From Bradyrhizobium sp. LTSP885 (GTDB taxonomy: Bacteria > Pseudomonadota > Alphaproteobacteria > Rhizobiales > Xanthobacteraceae): a stretch of DNA of 64,000 nt. The DNA is taken from positions 86,395 through 150,394 of the forward strand of contig NZ_JYMT01000034.1 of the NCBI RefSeq assembly GCF_000938305.1, given 5' to 3'. The translations under genes and the position numbers were made by a program. The notes below the pieces were generated by a model. That model did no database searches. It was not told the DNA's origin and saw only the letters and a program-made list of their open reading frames with translations. Of the stretch, positions 56,910-64,000 are shown one piece after another. Every line of letters begins with the position of its first letter. The first letter of the stretch is position 1.

Positions 56910-58067
56910 ATGCAACGCATTGAATGCTCCGAACGCGACGACTGGCGTGAGACGGCGGAGCGCGCCGGCTTCGATTTTCACACCATCGACGGCGAACGCT
57001 ACTGGGACGAGCGCGCCTACTACGCCTTCACGCTCGATGAAATCGAACGCGGCATCGAGGCGCCGACCGGAGAGATCGACGCGATGTGCCTCGAGCTCGC
57101 CGGCCGCGCGGTCGACGACGAGGCCTATCTGCGCCGGCTGAAAATTCCGGAAGCCTTCTGGAACCTGATCTCGGAGAGCTGGCATCGCGATCAGCTCAGC
57201 CTCTACGGCCGGCTCGATCTCAAATTCGACGGCAAAGGCCCGGCCAAGCTGCTCGAATACAACGCCGACACGCCGACCTCGATCTTCGAGGCGGCGGTGT
57301 TTCAATGGACCTGGCTCGAACAGGCGATCGAACGCAACATCATCCCGAAGCGCGCCGACCAGTTCAACTCGATCCACGAGCACCTGATCGAGGCCTGGAA
57401 GAAGCTCGGTGGTTCGCATCCGCTGCATCTCACCGGCATGACCGGAAATGCCGAGGACGCCGGCACGCTCGCCTATCTCGCAGACACCGCGGCCCAGGCC
57501 GGTCTGACAACCACGCTGCTCGACATCGAGGAGATCGGGCTGCGTGACGACGGACAATTCGTCGACCTCGACGACCGCGCAATGGAGCTCGCGTTCAAGC
57601 TCTATCCCTGGGAATGGATGTTCCACGACGCGTTCGGCAAGGATCTCGCAAAGGCGCCGACGCGCTGGATCGAGCCGCCGTGGAAGGCAATTCTGTCGAA
57701 CAAGGGCATCCTGCCGCTGTTGTGGGAGATGTTTCCCAACCATCCCAATTTGCTGCCGGCCTATTTCGAGGACGACCCGCAGGCCGCACAGCTGGGCACG
57801 TCCTTTGTGCGCAAGCCGATCTATTCGCGCGAAGGTGCCAATATCGAGCTGGTCAGCGCCGGTACGACGCTGGCCGCGCAGGATGGGCCCTACGGCGCCG
57901 AGGGCTTCATCCGCCAGGCGCTGGCGCCGTTGCCGAATTTTTCAGGACAGTATCCGGTGCTCGGCAGCTGGCTGGTCGATCACACGCCGTGCGGCCTGTC
58001 GATCCGCGAGGACGAGAACCCGATCACGGGAAACACGTCGCGTTTTCTGCCGCACGCGATCTTGTAA
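56910..58067 (+). CDS. Glutathionylspermidine-synthase-like ATP-grasp ligase
   Basis: 385 residues resembling the C-terminal synthetase domain of GspS and E. coli YgiC/YjfC. The core includes KLLEYNADTPTSIFEAAVFQW (substrate and metal contacts), EWMFHDAFGKD, PLLWEMFPNHPNLLPAYFED, and KPIYSREGANIEL, the ATP-grasp Lys-containing strand. It ligates a carboxylate to an amine using ATP; glutathionylspermidine formation itself is not implied. Clustered with DUF350 and DUF1190 genes, which is the usual neighbourhood. Start ATG at 56910. Confidence 0.9.
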   Translation: MQRIECSERDDWRETAERAGFDFHTIDGERYWDERAYYAFTLDEIERGIEAPTGEIDAMCLELAGRAVDDEAYLRRLKIPEAFWNLISESWHRDQLSLYGRLDLKFDGKGPAKLLEYNADTPTSIFEAAVFQWTWLEQAIERNIIPKRADQFNSIHEHLIEAWKKLGGSHPLHLTGMTGNAEDAGTLAYLADTAAQAGLTTTLLDIEEIGLRDDGQFVDLDDRAMELAFKLYPWEWMFHDAFGKDLAKAPTRWIEPPWKAILSNKGILPLLWEMFPNHPNLLPAYFEDDPQAAQLGTSFVRKPIYSREGANIELVSAGTTLAAQDGPYGAEGFIRQALAPLPNFSGQYPVLGSWLVDHTPCGLSIREDENPITGNTSRFLPHAIL

Positions 58068-58094
58068 CTGGAGAGAGGCGAACGCTTCCGCGCC

Positions 58095-58178
58095 CGTCAT
58101 TGCGAGGAGCGAAGCGACGAAGCAATCCATGCCTCCGCTTGCGGAAAGATGGATTGCTTCGCTTCGCTCGCAATGACG
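58095..58178. repeat. Dispersed palindromic repeat, family A (copy 3)
   Basis: CGTCATTGCGAGGAGCGAAG at the left end and CTTCGCTCGCAATGACG at the right, inner ATCCAT/ATGGAT arms; the same family as 21600-21687 and 44914-45036. It lies between the ATP-grasp gene and cheR. Confidence 0.85.
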
Positions 58179-58208
58179 TGGAAAGAACCGCGATCGCCTC
58201 GCTTCAAC

Positions 58209-59081
58209 TCAGCGCGCAGCCGAGGCCACGGCCTTCAGCACATGCGGCGCGCCACCGGCGCGTGCCACCGGCGCGGTGTTCGGCTGATAGAGCCCGCGCC
58301 TGTCGGGATAGGGTCTGAAGGCGCTGGTGATGCCGACGACGGATTCGGCGGCGCCGAGCGCCAGCACGCCGTCGGGCTCGAGCATCCGGACGAGCTTGGC
58401 GAAGATGCCGGCCTTGGTGTTCTGGTCGAAATAGATCAGCACGTTGCGGCAGAAGATCACGTCGAAGGTGCCGAGATGGGAGATGTCCTGCAGCAGATTG
58501 AGCTGGCGGTGCTGCACCATGCCGCGGATATCGGCGTTGAGCTGCCAGAGCTCGCCCTTCTGTGTGAAATACTTCACCAGCATCTGGATCGGCAGGCCGC
58601 GCTGCACCTCGAACTGGCTGAACAGGCCGGCCCTGGCCTTTTCCAGCACCGCCTGCGACAGATCGGTGGCGATAATCTCGACGCGCCAGCCGGTGAACAG
58701 CGCGGTCATTTCCTTCACCAGCATCGCGATCGAATAGGGCTCCTGTCCGGTCGAGCCGGCCGCGCACCAGATGCGCAGGCTGCGCCGCGCGGCGCGCGCT
58801 TGCGCCAGCGCCGGCAGCACCGCTTCCTTCAAATGATCGAACGGAATCTTGTCGCGGAAGAAGAACGTCTCGTTGGTGGTCATCGCCTCGACCACGTCTG
58901 ATGTCAGCGCCTCGGCGCCGCCCTTCATCTTCTGGACCAGCTCGGGGATGCCGGCGAGGTTCGACCGGCGCGCCAGCGGCACCAGCCGGCTCTCCACCAG
59001 ATATTGCTTGTCGGCGGAGAGATCGAGGCCGGAACGCTCTTTCAGGAGCTTACGCAAATACTCATAGTCCAGGGGCGTCAC
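58209..59081 (-). CDS. cheR: Chemotaxis protein methyltransferase CheR
   Basis: 290 residues. The N-terminal helical domain (DYEYLRKLLKERSGLDLSAD) is followed by a SAM-dependent methyltransferase domain with TTNETFFFRDKIPFDHL, SLRIWCAAGSTGQEPYSIAML (SAM-binding) and FDVIFCRNVLIYFD. It methylates glutamates on chemoreceptors. The GTG at 59081 overlaps the cheB stop by four bases. The longer open frame upstream is antisense noise. Last gene of the che operon. Confidence 0.94.
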   Translation of the reverse strand: MTPLDYEYLRKLLKERSGLDLSADKQYLVESRLVPLARRSNLAGIPELVQKMKGGAEALTSDVVEAMTTNETFFFRDKIPFDHLKEAVLPALAQARAARRSLRIWCAAGSTGQEPYSIAMLVKEMTALFTGWRVEIIATDLSQAVLEKARAGLFSQFEVQRGLPIQMLVKYFTQKGELWQLNADIRGMVQHRQLNLLQDISHLGTFDVIFCRNVLIYFDQNTKAGIFAKLVRMLEPDGVLALGAAESVVGITSAFRPYPDRRGLYQPNTAPVARAGGAPHVLKAVASAAR

Positions 59082-60250
59082 GAACGGTCTCCCGAAAACG
59101 CACGAACAAGTTTCGGCGCGATCTGATTGAGCGGCAGCACGGCGGCGCAGATGCCGGCGTTGGCGGCCGCACCGGGCATGCCCCACACCACGCTCGAGGC
59201 TTCGTCCTGGGCGATCACGCTGCCGCCGGCCGCGACGATGTCCTTGCCGCCACGCATGCCGTCGGAGCCCATGCCGGTCAGGATCACCGACATGATACTG
59301 CCCTGCCAGACGTCGATCGCGGACGTGAACATCGGATCGACCGCGGGCTTGCAGAAATTGATCGGGGGGCCGTCGTCGAGCGCGATCACGGCATCGATGC
59401 CATGGCGGACCACGCGCATGTGGCGGCCGCCCGGCGCAAGATAGATCTGGCCGGGCTTGACGGTCTCGCCGTCAACAGCCTCATGCGCCGGGCGCTTGCT
59501 GGTGCGCGCAAGGTGCTCGGCGAGAATGGTGGTGAAGGTCGGCGGCATGTGCTGGGTGATCAGCACCGGGAAACGATCGATCAGCGGCCCGATCTCGGCG
59601 ACCAGCGACATCAGCGCCTGCGGGCCGCCGGTCGACGCGCCGATCAGGAGCACCTTCGGCGACAGCAGGCCGTACGCGCGGCGGGCGATTGGTGCTGCCG
59701 CAGCCGGCGCCGGTGCAGCGCCCGGAGCCGCCGCACGCGACCTGTCCTGGCTCGGCGCGAGCGGCGGGCTCGCCGAATTGTGACCCGCACCGCGCCGCGC
59801 CTTGGCGCCGAGATGACGGATCTTCTGGATCAGATCGTGGCGGAAGGTTTCCGCGGCGGTCGCCTCGCGGGTGCTTTCCGGCTTTGGAATGTAATCGGAT
59901 GCGCCGAGCGACAGCGCCTTGAGGCTGATCTCCGCGTTGCGGCGGGTCAGCGTCGACGCCATGATCACGACAAGGTCGCGCTTCTTGGCCAACAGCTGCG
60001 GCAGCGCCGAGATGCCGTCGAGATCCGGCATTTCGATATCGAGCACCGCGACATCGGGGTTGATGCGCTCGAGCTGGTTGACGGCGTCGAGGCCGGTGCG
60101 CAGGGAAGCCGTGACCTCCATGTCGGGCTCGGCGCCGATCCAGCGCGAGATCATCCCGCGGATCACCACGGAATCGTCGACGACCATCACCCGGACCTTG
60201 TCGGTCCGGGTCGATGTCGGGGCCGTAGCACTTGTCAACGCAACACTCAT
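59078..60250 (-). CDS. cheB: Chemotaxis response regulator protein-glutamate methylesterase CheB
   Basis: 390 residues. Receiver domain 18-140 with D71 (VAVLDIEMPDLDG), an Ala/Pro linker (about 160-190), and a methylesterase domain with triad S206 (LLIGASTGGPQA), H234 (LITQHMPPTFT) and D330 (TGMGSDGMRGG). It removes methyl groups from chemoreceptors and is stimulated by phosphorylation from CheA. Start ATG at 60250 with GGTGAAG upstream. It overlaps cheR by four bases. Confidence 0.95.
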   Translation of the reverse strand: MSVALTSATAPTSTRTDKVRVMVVDDSVVIRGMISRWIGAEPDMEVTASLRTGLDAVNQLERINPDVAVLDIEMPDLDGISALPQLLAKKRDLVVIMASTLTRRNAEISLKALSLGASDYIPKPESTREATAAETFRHDLIQKIRHLGAKARRGAGHNSASPPLAPSQDRSRAAAPGAAPAPAAAAPIARRAYGLLSPKVLLIGASTGGPQALMSLVAEIGPLIDRFPVLITQHMPPTFTTILAEHLARTSKRPAHEAVDGETVKPGQIYLAPGGRHMRVVRHGIDAVIALDDGPPINFCKPAVDPMFTSAIDVWQGSIMSVILTGMGSDGMRGGKDIVAAGGSVIAQDEASSVVWGMPGAAANAGICAAVLPLNQIAPKLVRAFSGDRS

Positions 60251-60269
60251 AACTTCACCAGCGACGCAA

Positions 60270-60378
60270 CGGCACAGATTACGAACGTTGAGCCGGAGGC
60301 TTCCGCCGCCGGATCGAACGCAGGCTTTGAGCATGATCTTCGCGCAAACACGACGCGTTTGTCGCGAGGGATCAATCT
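60270..60378. repeat. Probable dispersed repeat between cheY and cheB
   Basis: Contains CGCGACAAAC...GTTTGCGCG (on the minus strand, one bulged base), followed by GAAGATCATGCTC. These resemble elements I remember as recurrent in Bradyrhizobium intergenic regions; no second copy is in this window. Confidence 0.4.
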
Positions 60379-60744
60379 CTAGAGGAGTCCGACTTCCTGG
60401 AACTTCGCGGTGACGATGTCCTTGTCGAACGGCTTCATGATGTATTCGTTGGCACCGGCATGCAGCGCACGCGCGATATGCGCGACGTCGTTCTCGGTGG
60501 TGCAGAACACCACTTTCGGCACATCGCCGCCGGGCATGCGGCGCAAATTGCCGAGGAACTCGTAGCCGTCCATGACGGGCATGTTCCAGTCGAGCAGCAC
60601 CGCATCGGGCAGCCCGCGCTTGCAAACCTCGAGCGCCTTCTCACCATCTTCGGCTTCGGTGATCTGGAAATCGAGACCTTCCAGGATGCGGCGGGCGACC
60701 TTGCGAATGACGCTTGAGTCATCGACAACAAGACACGTTCTCAT
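60379..60744 (-). CDS. cheY: Chemotaxis response regulator CheY
   Basis: 121-residue single receiver domain with the acidic pair (VVDDSSVIR), D52 as phosphoacceptor in VLLDWNMPVMDG, a Thr switch in VVFCTTEND and K in YIMKPFDKD. It diffuses to the flagellar motor. Start ATG at 60744 with GAGGTCG upstream. Between cheW and cheB in the che operon. Confidence 0.94.
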   Translation of the reverse strand: MRTCLVVDDSSVIRKVARRILEGLDFQITEAEDGEKALEVCKRGLPDAVLLDWNMPVMDGYEFLGNLRRMPGGDVPKVVFCTTENDVAHIARALHAGANEYIMKPFDKDIVTAKFQEVGLL

Positions 60745-60822
60745 TTGCGACCTCTACTTCCTCATCCCCACGGGGATGTTTCGGTTCTTCAGTTCAATTC
60801 GCCCTGATCTCACGCCGCCCTC

Positions 60823-61296
60823 TCAGGCTGCTTTGGCGTCGGGCATCAATTCGAGTACGCGATCGACGTCGAGGACGACCATGAGCTGGCCATCGAGGCG
60901 GTGGACCCCGCCGGCGAGCTTGGCCATGCGGGGATCGAGGTTGACGGGGTTTTCCTCGCAGCCGTCGTCGGGCAGCCGCAGCACCTCGCCGATCTGGTCG
61001 ATCAGGAGGCCATAGGATTCCCCGCGCAGGTCGACACCGACCGCCATCGGCGGCTTGCCGTCATCGGCCTTCGGCAGCCCCAGGCGAGCGCGCATGTCGA
61101 CCACGGTGACGATGCGGCCGCGCAGATTGAGCACACCGGCGATCTCCGCTGACGACAGCGGCACCCGCGTCAGCCGCTCCGGCATGAACACGTCCTGCAC
61201 CCGCGAGATCGGCAGCCCGAACAGCTGCCCGCCGATCACGGCGGTGACGTATTCGACCATGGCGCCTTCGCTTGTCTCGGTCTTGCTGGTCATCAT
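60823..61296 (-). CDS. cheW: Chemotaxis coupling protein CheW
   Basis: 157 residues of the CheW SH3-like fold, with IGGQLFGLPISRVQDVFMPE, IAGVLNLRGRIVTVVDMRA and the C-terminal DGQLMVVLDVDRVLELM. It links CheA to the chemoreceptors. Two adjacent ATG codons start it; AGGAA lies six bases before the first. Ten bases follow the cheA stop. Confidence 0.94.
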   Translation of the reverse strand: MMTSKTETSEGAMVEYVTAVIGGQLFGLPISRVQDVFMPERLTRVPLSSAEIAGVLNLRGRIVTVVDMRARLGLPKADDGKPPMAVGVDLRGESYGLLIDQIGEVLRLPDDGCEENPVNLDPRMAKLAGGVHRLDGQLMVVLDVDRVLELMPDAKAA

Positions 61297-61305
61297 GACA
61301 GTTCC

Positions 61306-64000
61306 TTAAGCCGCCCGGCGCAGTTCGGCGGTCTGTTCCTTCAGCGCCGCGATCAGGCCGGGACGGTCGAACTTGGCGACATAATCGTGGAAGCCGGCCT
61401 GCCGGCCGCGCTCGATCGCCGCCGGCGACACCATCGCCGACAGTGCGATGATCGGCAGCCCGGTCAGATTGTTGTCGGAACGAATGCTCTCGGCGAACTC
61501 GAAGCCGTTCATCTCGGGCATCTCGATGTCGGTCAGCACGACGTCGAAGGCCTGCCCCGAACGCAACACGGCAAGCCCCTCCTGCGCGTTCGGCGCGGTC
61601 CGCACCTTGTAACCGGCAGCCTTCAGCACCGGCGCCAGCATGTTGCGGAAGAAGGCACTGTCATCGACCAGCAGCACGGATTGCGAGCTTGCCGAGGGGC
61701 GCATCTCCTTGCGCGAGAACCAGTCGGCAAACGCCATCGGCAGGAAGTGGCCGACGTCGATCACCTCGGTGGCCTGGCCCTTGATCACGGCCGAGCCGAG
61801 GATGCCCTCCTGCGAGCCGGCGACCTCGATGTTGAGCCGCTCCTCGACGATGTCGATGATCTCGTCGACCACCAGCCCCATCGAGCGGCCGTCGTCGGCG
61901 AACACCAGGATCGGCTGGGCGCCTTGCGTCTGCACATTGACGCCGGCCATCTGCACCAGCGGCATCAGCTGCTCGCGGTACTGCACCATGTAGCGGCCGT
62001 TCGAGAGCTCGATCTTGTCGGTTGCGATCTCCTCCAGCCGGGTGACGAGGCCGAGCGGCACCGCCTTGGGCTGGCTGGAGCCGGCACGGAACACCAGCAG
62101 CGAGGTCAGTTGCTCGCCGGACGAGGCATGGGCCGAAGCACTGTCGTCGGCCATGTCATGGGCCGAGGAGCCGGAGGCGCCGAGCGCCTTGGCGATGCCG
62201 TTGGGGTCGATGATCATGATCACGGCGCCATCGCCCAGGATGGTGTTGCCGGAGAACATGTCGATGTGGCGCAGCTTCGTGGACATCGGCTTGACCACGA
62301 TCTCCTCGGTGTGGAACACGCCGTCGACCACGATGCCAAAGGTCTGGCTGCCGACCTGCGTCACCACGATGAAGCCGTTCTCGGGATCGGAGGTCGCGCC
62401 GTCGTCGATCTTCAAGAGCTTCTTGAGGTGGATCAGCGGCAACAGCTTGTTGCGCAGCCGCAGGACCGCCGTGTCCTTGATCCGCTCGATGCGGTGCTCG
62501 GAGTTGGCCCGCGCCCGCACCAGCTCGACCACGGCCAATTGGGGGATCGCAAAGCGATCACCGCCGGCTTCCACGATCAGGGCCGAGACGATCGCCAGCG
62601 TCAGCGGGATCTTGATGGTGACGGAGGCGCCCTCGCCGGCCACGCTCTTGATGTCGATGGTGCCGCCGATCTGGTCGATATTGGTGCGCACCACGTCCAT
62701 GCCGACGCCGCGGCCGGAGACCGAGGTGATGGCGGCTGCGGTCGAGAAGCCCGGCGCGAAGATGAACTTGTGGATCTGCGCTTCGGTCATCTTGTCCAGT
62801 TCAGCCTCGGTGACGAGACCGTTCTGGACTGCCTTGGCCTTGATCCGCTCGGTGTTGAGCCCGCGGCCATTGTCGGCGATGCAGATGATGATGTGGCCGC
62901 CCTCGTGATAGGCAGAGAGCCTGATGGTGCCCTGCTCGCCCTTGCCGGCGGCGACCCGCTCGGCCGTGGTCTCCAGGCCATGGTCGGCGGAGTTGCGCAC
63001 CATGTGCGTCAACGGATCCTTGATCAGGTCGAGCACCTGGCGGTCGAGCTCGGTGTCGGCGCCGTGCATCTCCAGCTCGATCTGCTTGCCGAGTTCGCCG
63101 GAGAGATCGCGGACGATGCGGGGCAGCTTCTGCCAGGCGTTACCAATCGGCTGCATCCGCGTCTTCATGACGCCCTCCTGCAGCTCGGCGGTGACGTTCG
63201 ACAGCCGCTGCAGCGGCACCTTGAACTCGGTGTCCTCGTTGCGCCTTGATATCTCCAGCAGCTGGTTGCGGGTCAGGACCAGCTCGGAGACCATGGTCAT
63301 GAGGTGCTCGAGGGTGTCGACGTTGACCCGGATCGACTGGTTGGCGATCTTGTCGCCTTCCGGGACGTCGCCCTCGGCGGCAGCCGCCTTGCGGGCCGGC
63401 TTCTTCGCGACCTCGGCGGGCTCCGCTGCGGCAACCGCAGCAACCACGGGCGCTGCGGGTTTGGCAACAGGCGCGGGCGCGACCACTTCGGGCGCGGTCT
63501 CGCGGAAGGCGCGTTCGAGTTCGTCGAGCGAGACCTCGCCGGGGCGCAACGGGCGCTCCAGGGTCTGCACCACCAGCGTGCCTTCGGGCATCGCCGGTTG
63601 CACCGGAGGTGCGGCGACAACAGGAGTTTCTTCAGCAGCTGCAGCAGCAGCCATAGCGGCCATGCCGCGCTCAACCATGGCTTCCAATTGATCGATCAGA
63701 TCGCGGTCGTCGCCTTCAGGCTCGGCCTCGGTGGCCTCGAGCCCTGCCAAAATCTCCTTGATGCGGTCGATCGAGGACAGGATCAGCGTCACGGCCTCAG
63801 CCTTGACCGGCATGCCGTCGCGGAATTTGCCCATCAGGGTCTCGCCGGCATGCGCCAGCGCTTCCAGCCGCGGCAGGCCGAGGAAGCCGCAGGTCCCCTT
63901 GATGGTGTGGACCAGGCGGAAGATATTATCGAGAATCTTCGCGTTGTTGGGGTCCTGCTCGAACCGAACCAACTGGTTGTCGACCGTGTCGAGGCTCTCG
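61306..64000 (-). CDS. cheA: Hybrid chemotaxis histidine kinase CheA with C-terminal receiver (N-terminus beyond window)
   Basis: 897 residues visible; the first dozen or so residues lie right of 64000, judging from where CheA HPt domains normally begin. Order: HPt with phosphoryl His (LVHTIKGTCGF), a long Ala/Pro/Glu linker, dimerisation and kinase domains (LTHMVRNSADHGLE, CIADNGRGLNTERIK, TSVSGRGVGMDVV), two CheW-like stretches (ISGKIPLTLAIVSALIV-type and the later LTSLLVFRAGS part), and a receiver ending the protein (SVLLVDDSAFFRNML, VVLTDIEMPEMNGFE). The receiver suggests a phosphate sink or feedback control. First visible gene of the che operon. Confidence 0.95.
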   Translation of the reverse strand, partial: ESLDTVDNQLVRFEQDPNNAKILDNIFRLVHTIKGTCGFLGLPRLEALAHAGETLMGKFRDGMPVKAEAVTLILSSIDRIKEILAGLEATEAEPEGDDRDLIDQLEAMVERGMAAMAAAAAAEETPVVAAPPVQPAMPEGTLVVQTLERPLRPGEVSLDELERAFRETAPEVVAPAPVAKPAAPVVAAVAAAEPAEVAKKPARKAAAAEGDVPEGDKIANQSIRVNVDTLEHLMTMVSELVLTRNQLLEISRRNEDTEFKVPLQRLSNVTAELQEGVMKTRMQPIGNAWQKLPRIVRDLSGELGKQIELEMHGADTELDRQVLDLIKDPLTHMVRNSADHGLETTAERVAAGKGEQGTIRLSAYHEGGHIIICIADNGRGLNTERIKAKAVQNGLVTEAELDKMTEAQIHKFIFAPGFSTAAAITSVSGRGVGMDVVRTNIDQIGGTIDIKSVAGEGASVTIKIPLTLAIVSALIVEAGGDRFAIPQLAVVELVRARANSEHRIERIKDTAVLRLRNKLLPLIHLKKLLKIDDGATSDPENGFIVVTQVGSQTFGIVVDGVFHTEEIVVKPMSTKLRHIDMFSGNTILGDGAVIMIIDPNGIAKALGASGSSAHDMADDSASAHASSGEQLTSLLVFRAGSSQPKAVPLGLVTRLEEIATDKIELSNGRYMVQYREQLMPLVQMAGVNVQTQGAQPILVFADDGRSMGLVVDEIIDIVEERLNIEVAGSQEGILGSAVIKGQATEVIDVGHFLPMAFADWFSRKEMRPSASSQSVLLVDDSAFFRNMLAPVLKAAGYKVRTAPNAQEGLAVLRSGQAFDVVLTDIEMPEMNGFEFAESIRSDNNLTGLPIIALSAMVSPAAIERGRQAGFHDYVAKFDRPGLIAALKEQTAELRRAA

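Noticed and set aside
61387..63249. 620-codon open frame on the plus strand
   Set aside because: Antisense to cheA in a high-GC gene; composition rich in His/Asp/Arg as expected for a shadow frame.
1..64000. CRISPR arrays, tRNA, rRNA, transposases, prophage
   Set aside because: None was seen: no regularly spaced repeats, no cloverleaf with CCA-type end, no transposase or phage domains among the convincing genes.

Overview
The window looks like chromosomal DNA of a Bradyrhizobium-type alphaproteobacterium (Nitrobacteraceae). The grounds are high GC, a CtrA master regulator next to fliI, fliJ and flhA, a cheA-cheW-cheY-cheB-cheR operon whose CheA carries a C-terminal receiver, LivHM-type transporters, AmiC/AmiR-type regulators, and several families of intergenic palindromic repeats. 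The genus is inferred from gene content and remembered repeat sequences, not from a database search. No rRNA, tRNA, CRISPR array, transposase or phage gene was seen.

Layout. 1-8149: an amide uptake and hydrolysis operon on the minus strand (amidase, acetamidase/formamidase, substrate-binding protein, two permeases, ATPase cut by the left edge). It diverges from an amiC-amiR pair; its long leader has a strong promoter and an intrinsic terminator, as expected for AmiR antitermination. 8167-18688: DUF2066 protein, quinone-oxidoreductase-like dehydrogenase, enoyl-CoA hydratase, gamma-glutamyltransferase, a structured repeat region, MarR plus MATE exporter, a secreted alpha/beta hydrolase, a hypothetical protein and a TPR protein. 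18889-23306: polar amino-acid or polyamine ABC transporter with a DAO-family oxidase, facing an XRE-cupin regulator. 23358-29511: beta-lactamase-fold hydrolase, three-subunit molybdenum hydroxylase and its TetR regulator. 29512-31619: small genes, repeats and a tetR remnant. 31620-35495: GNAT acetyltransferase, D-amino-acid dehydrogenase and class III aminotransferase opposite a second XRE-cupin regulator. 35580-41604: caspase-like/Sel1 protein, DUF4864 protein, a stand-alone prodomain-like protein followed by a subtilisin-family protease, MFS transporter and a hypothetical protein. 41777-49741: flagellar and cell-cycle block (flhA, ECF sigma/anti-sigma, fliJ, fliI, ctrA). 49752-52830: sedolisin-family protease, cytochrome-like protein and a small protein, flanked by copies of the ctrA terminator sequence. 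53086-58067: two ATP-grasp loci. 58209-64000: chemotaxis operon, with cheA running off the right edge.

The most unusual part is 53086-55611. A degenerate ATP-grasp-like protein and an intact-looking ATP-grasp ligase overlap by four bases. They are followed, behind a separate promoter, by a 177-residue protein built round tandem five-residue units of the form x-His-Pro-Asp/Glu-Lys, and then by a terminator. This resembles the layout of ATP-grasp peptide-modification (graspetide-like) systems, but the substrate sequence matches none that I know. Immediately downstream is a DUF350 / DUF1190 / glutathionylspermidine-synthase-like ATP-grasp cluster that also carries a small His-Pro-His-Gly-Gly repeat peptide.
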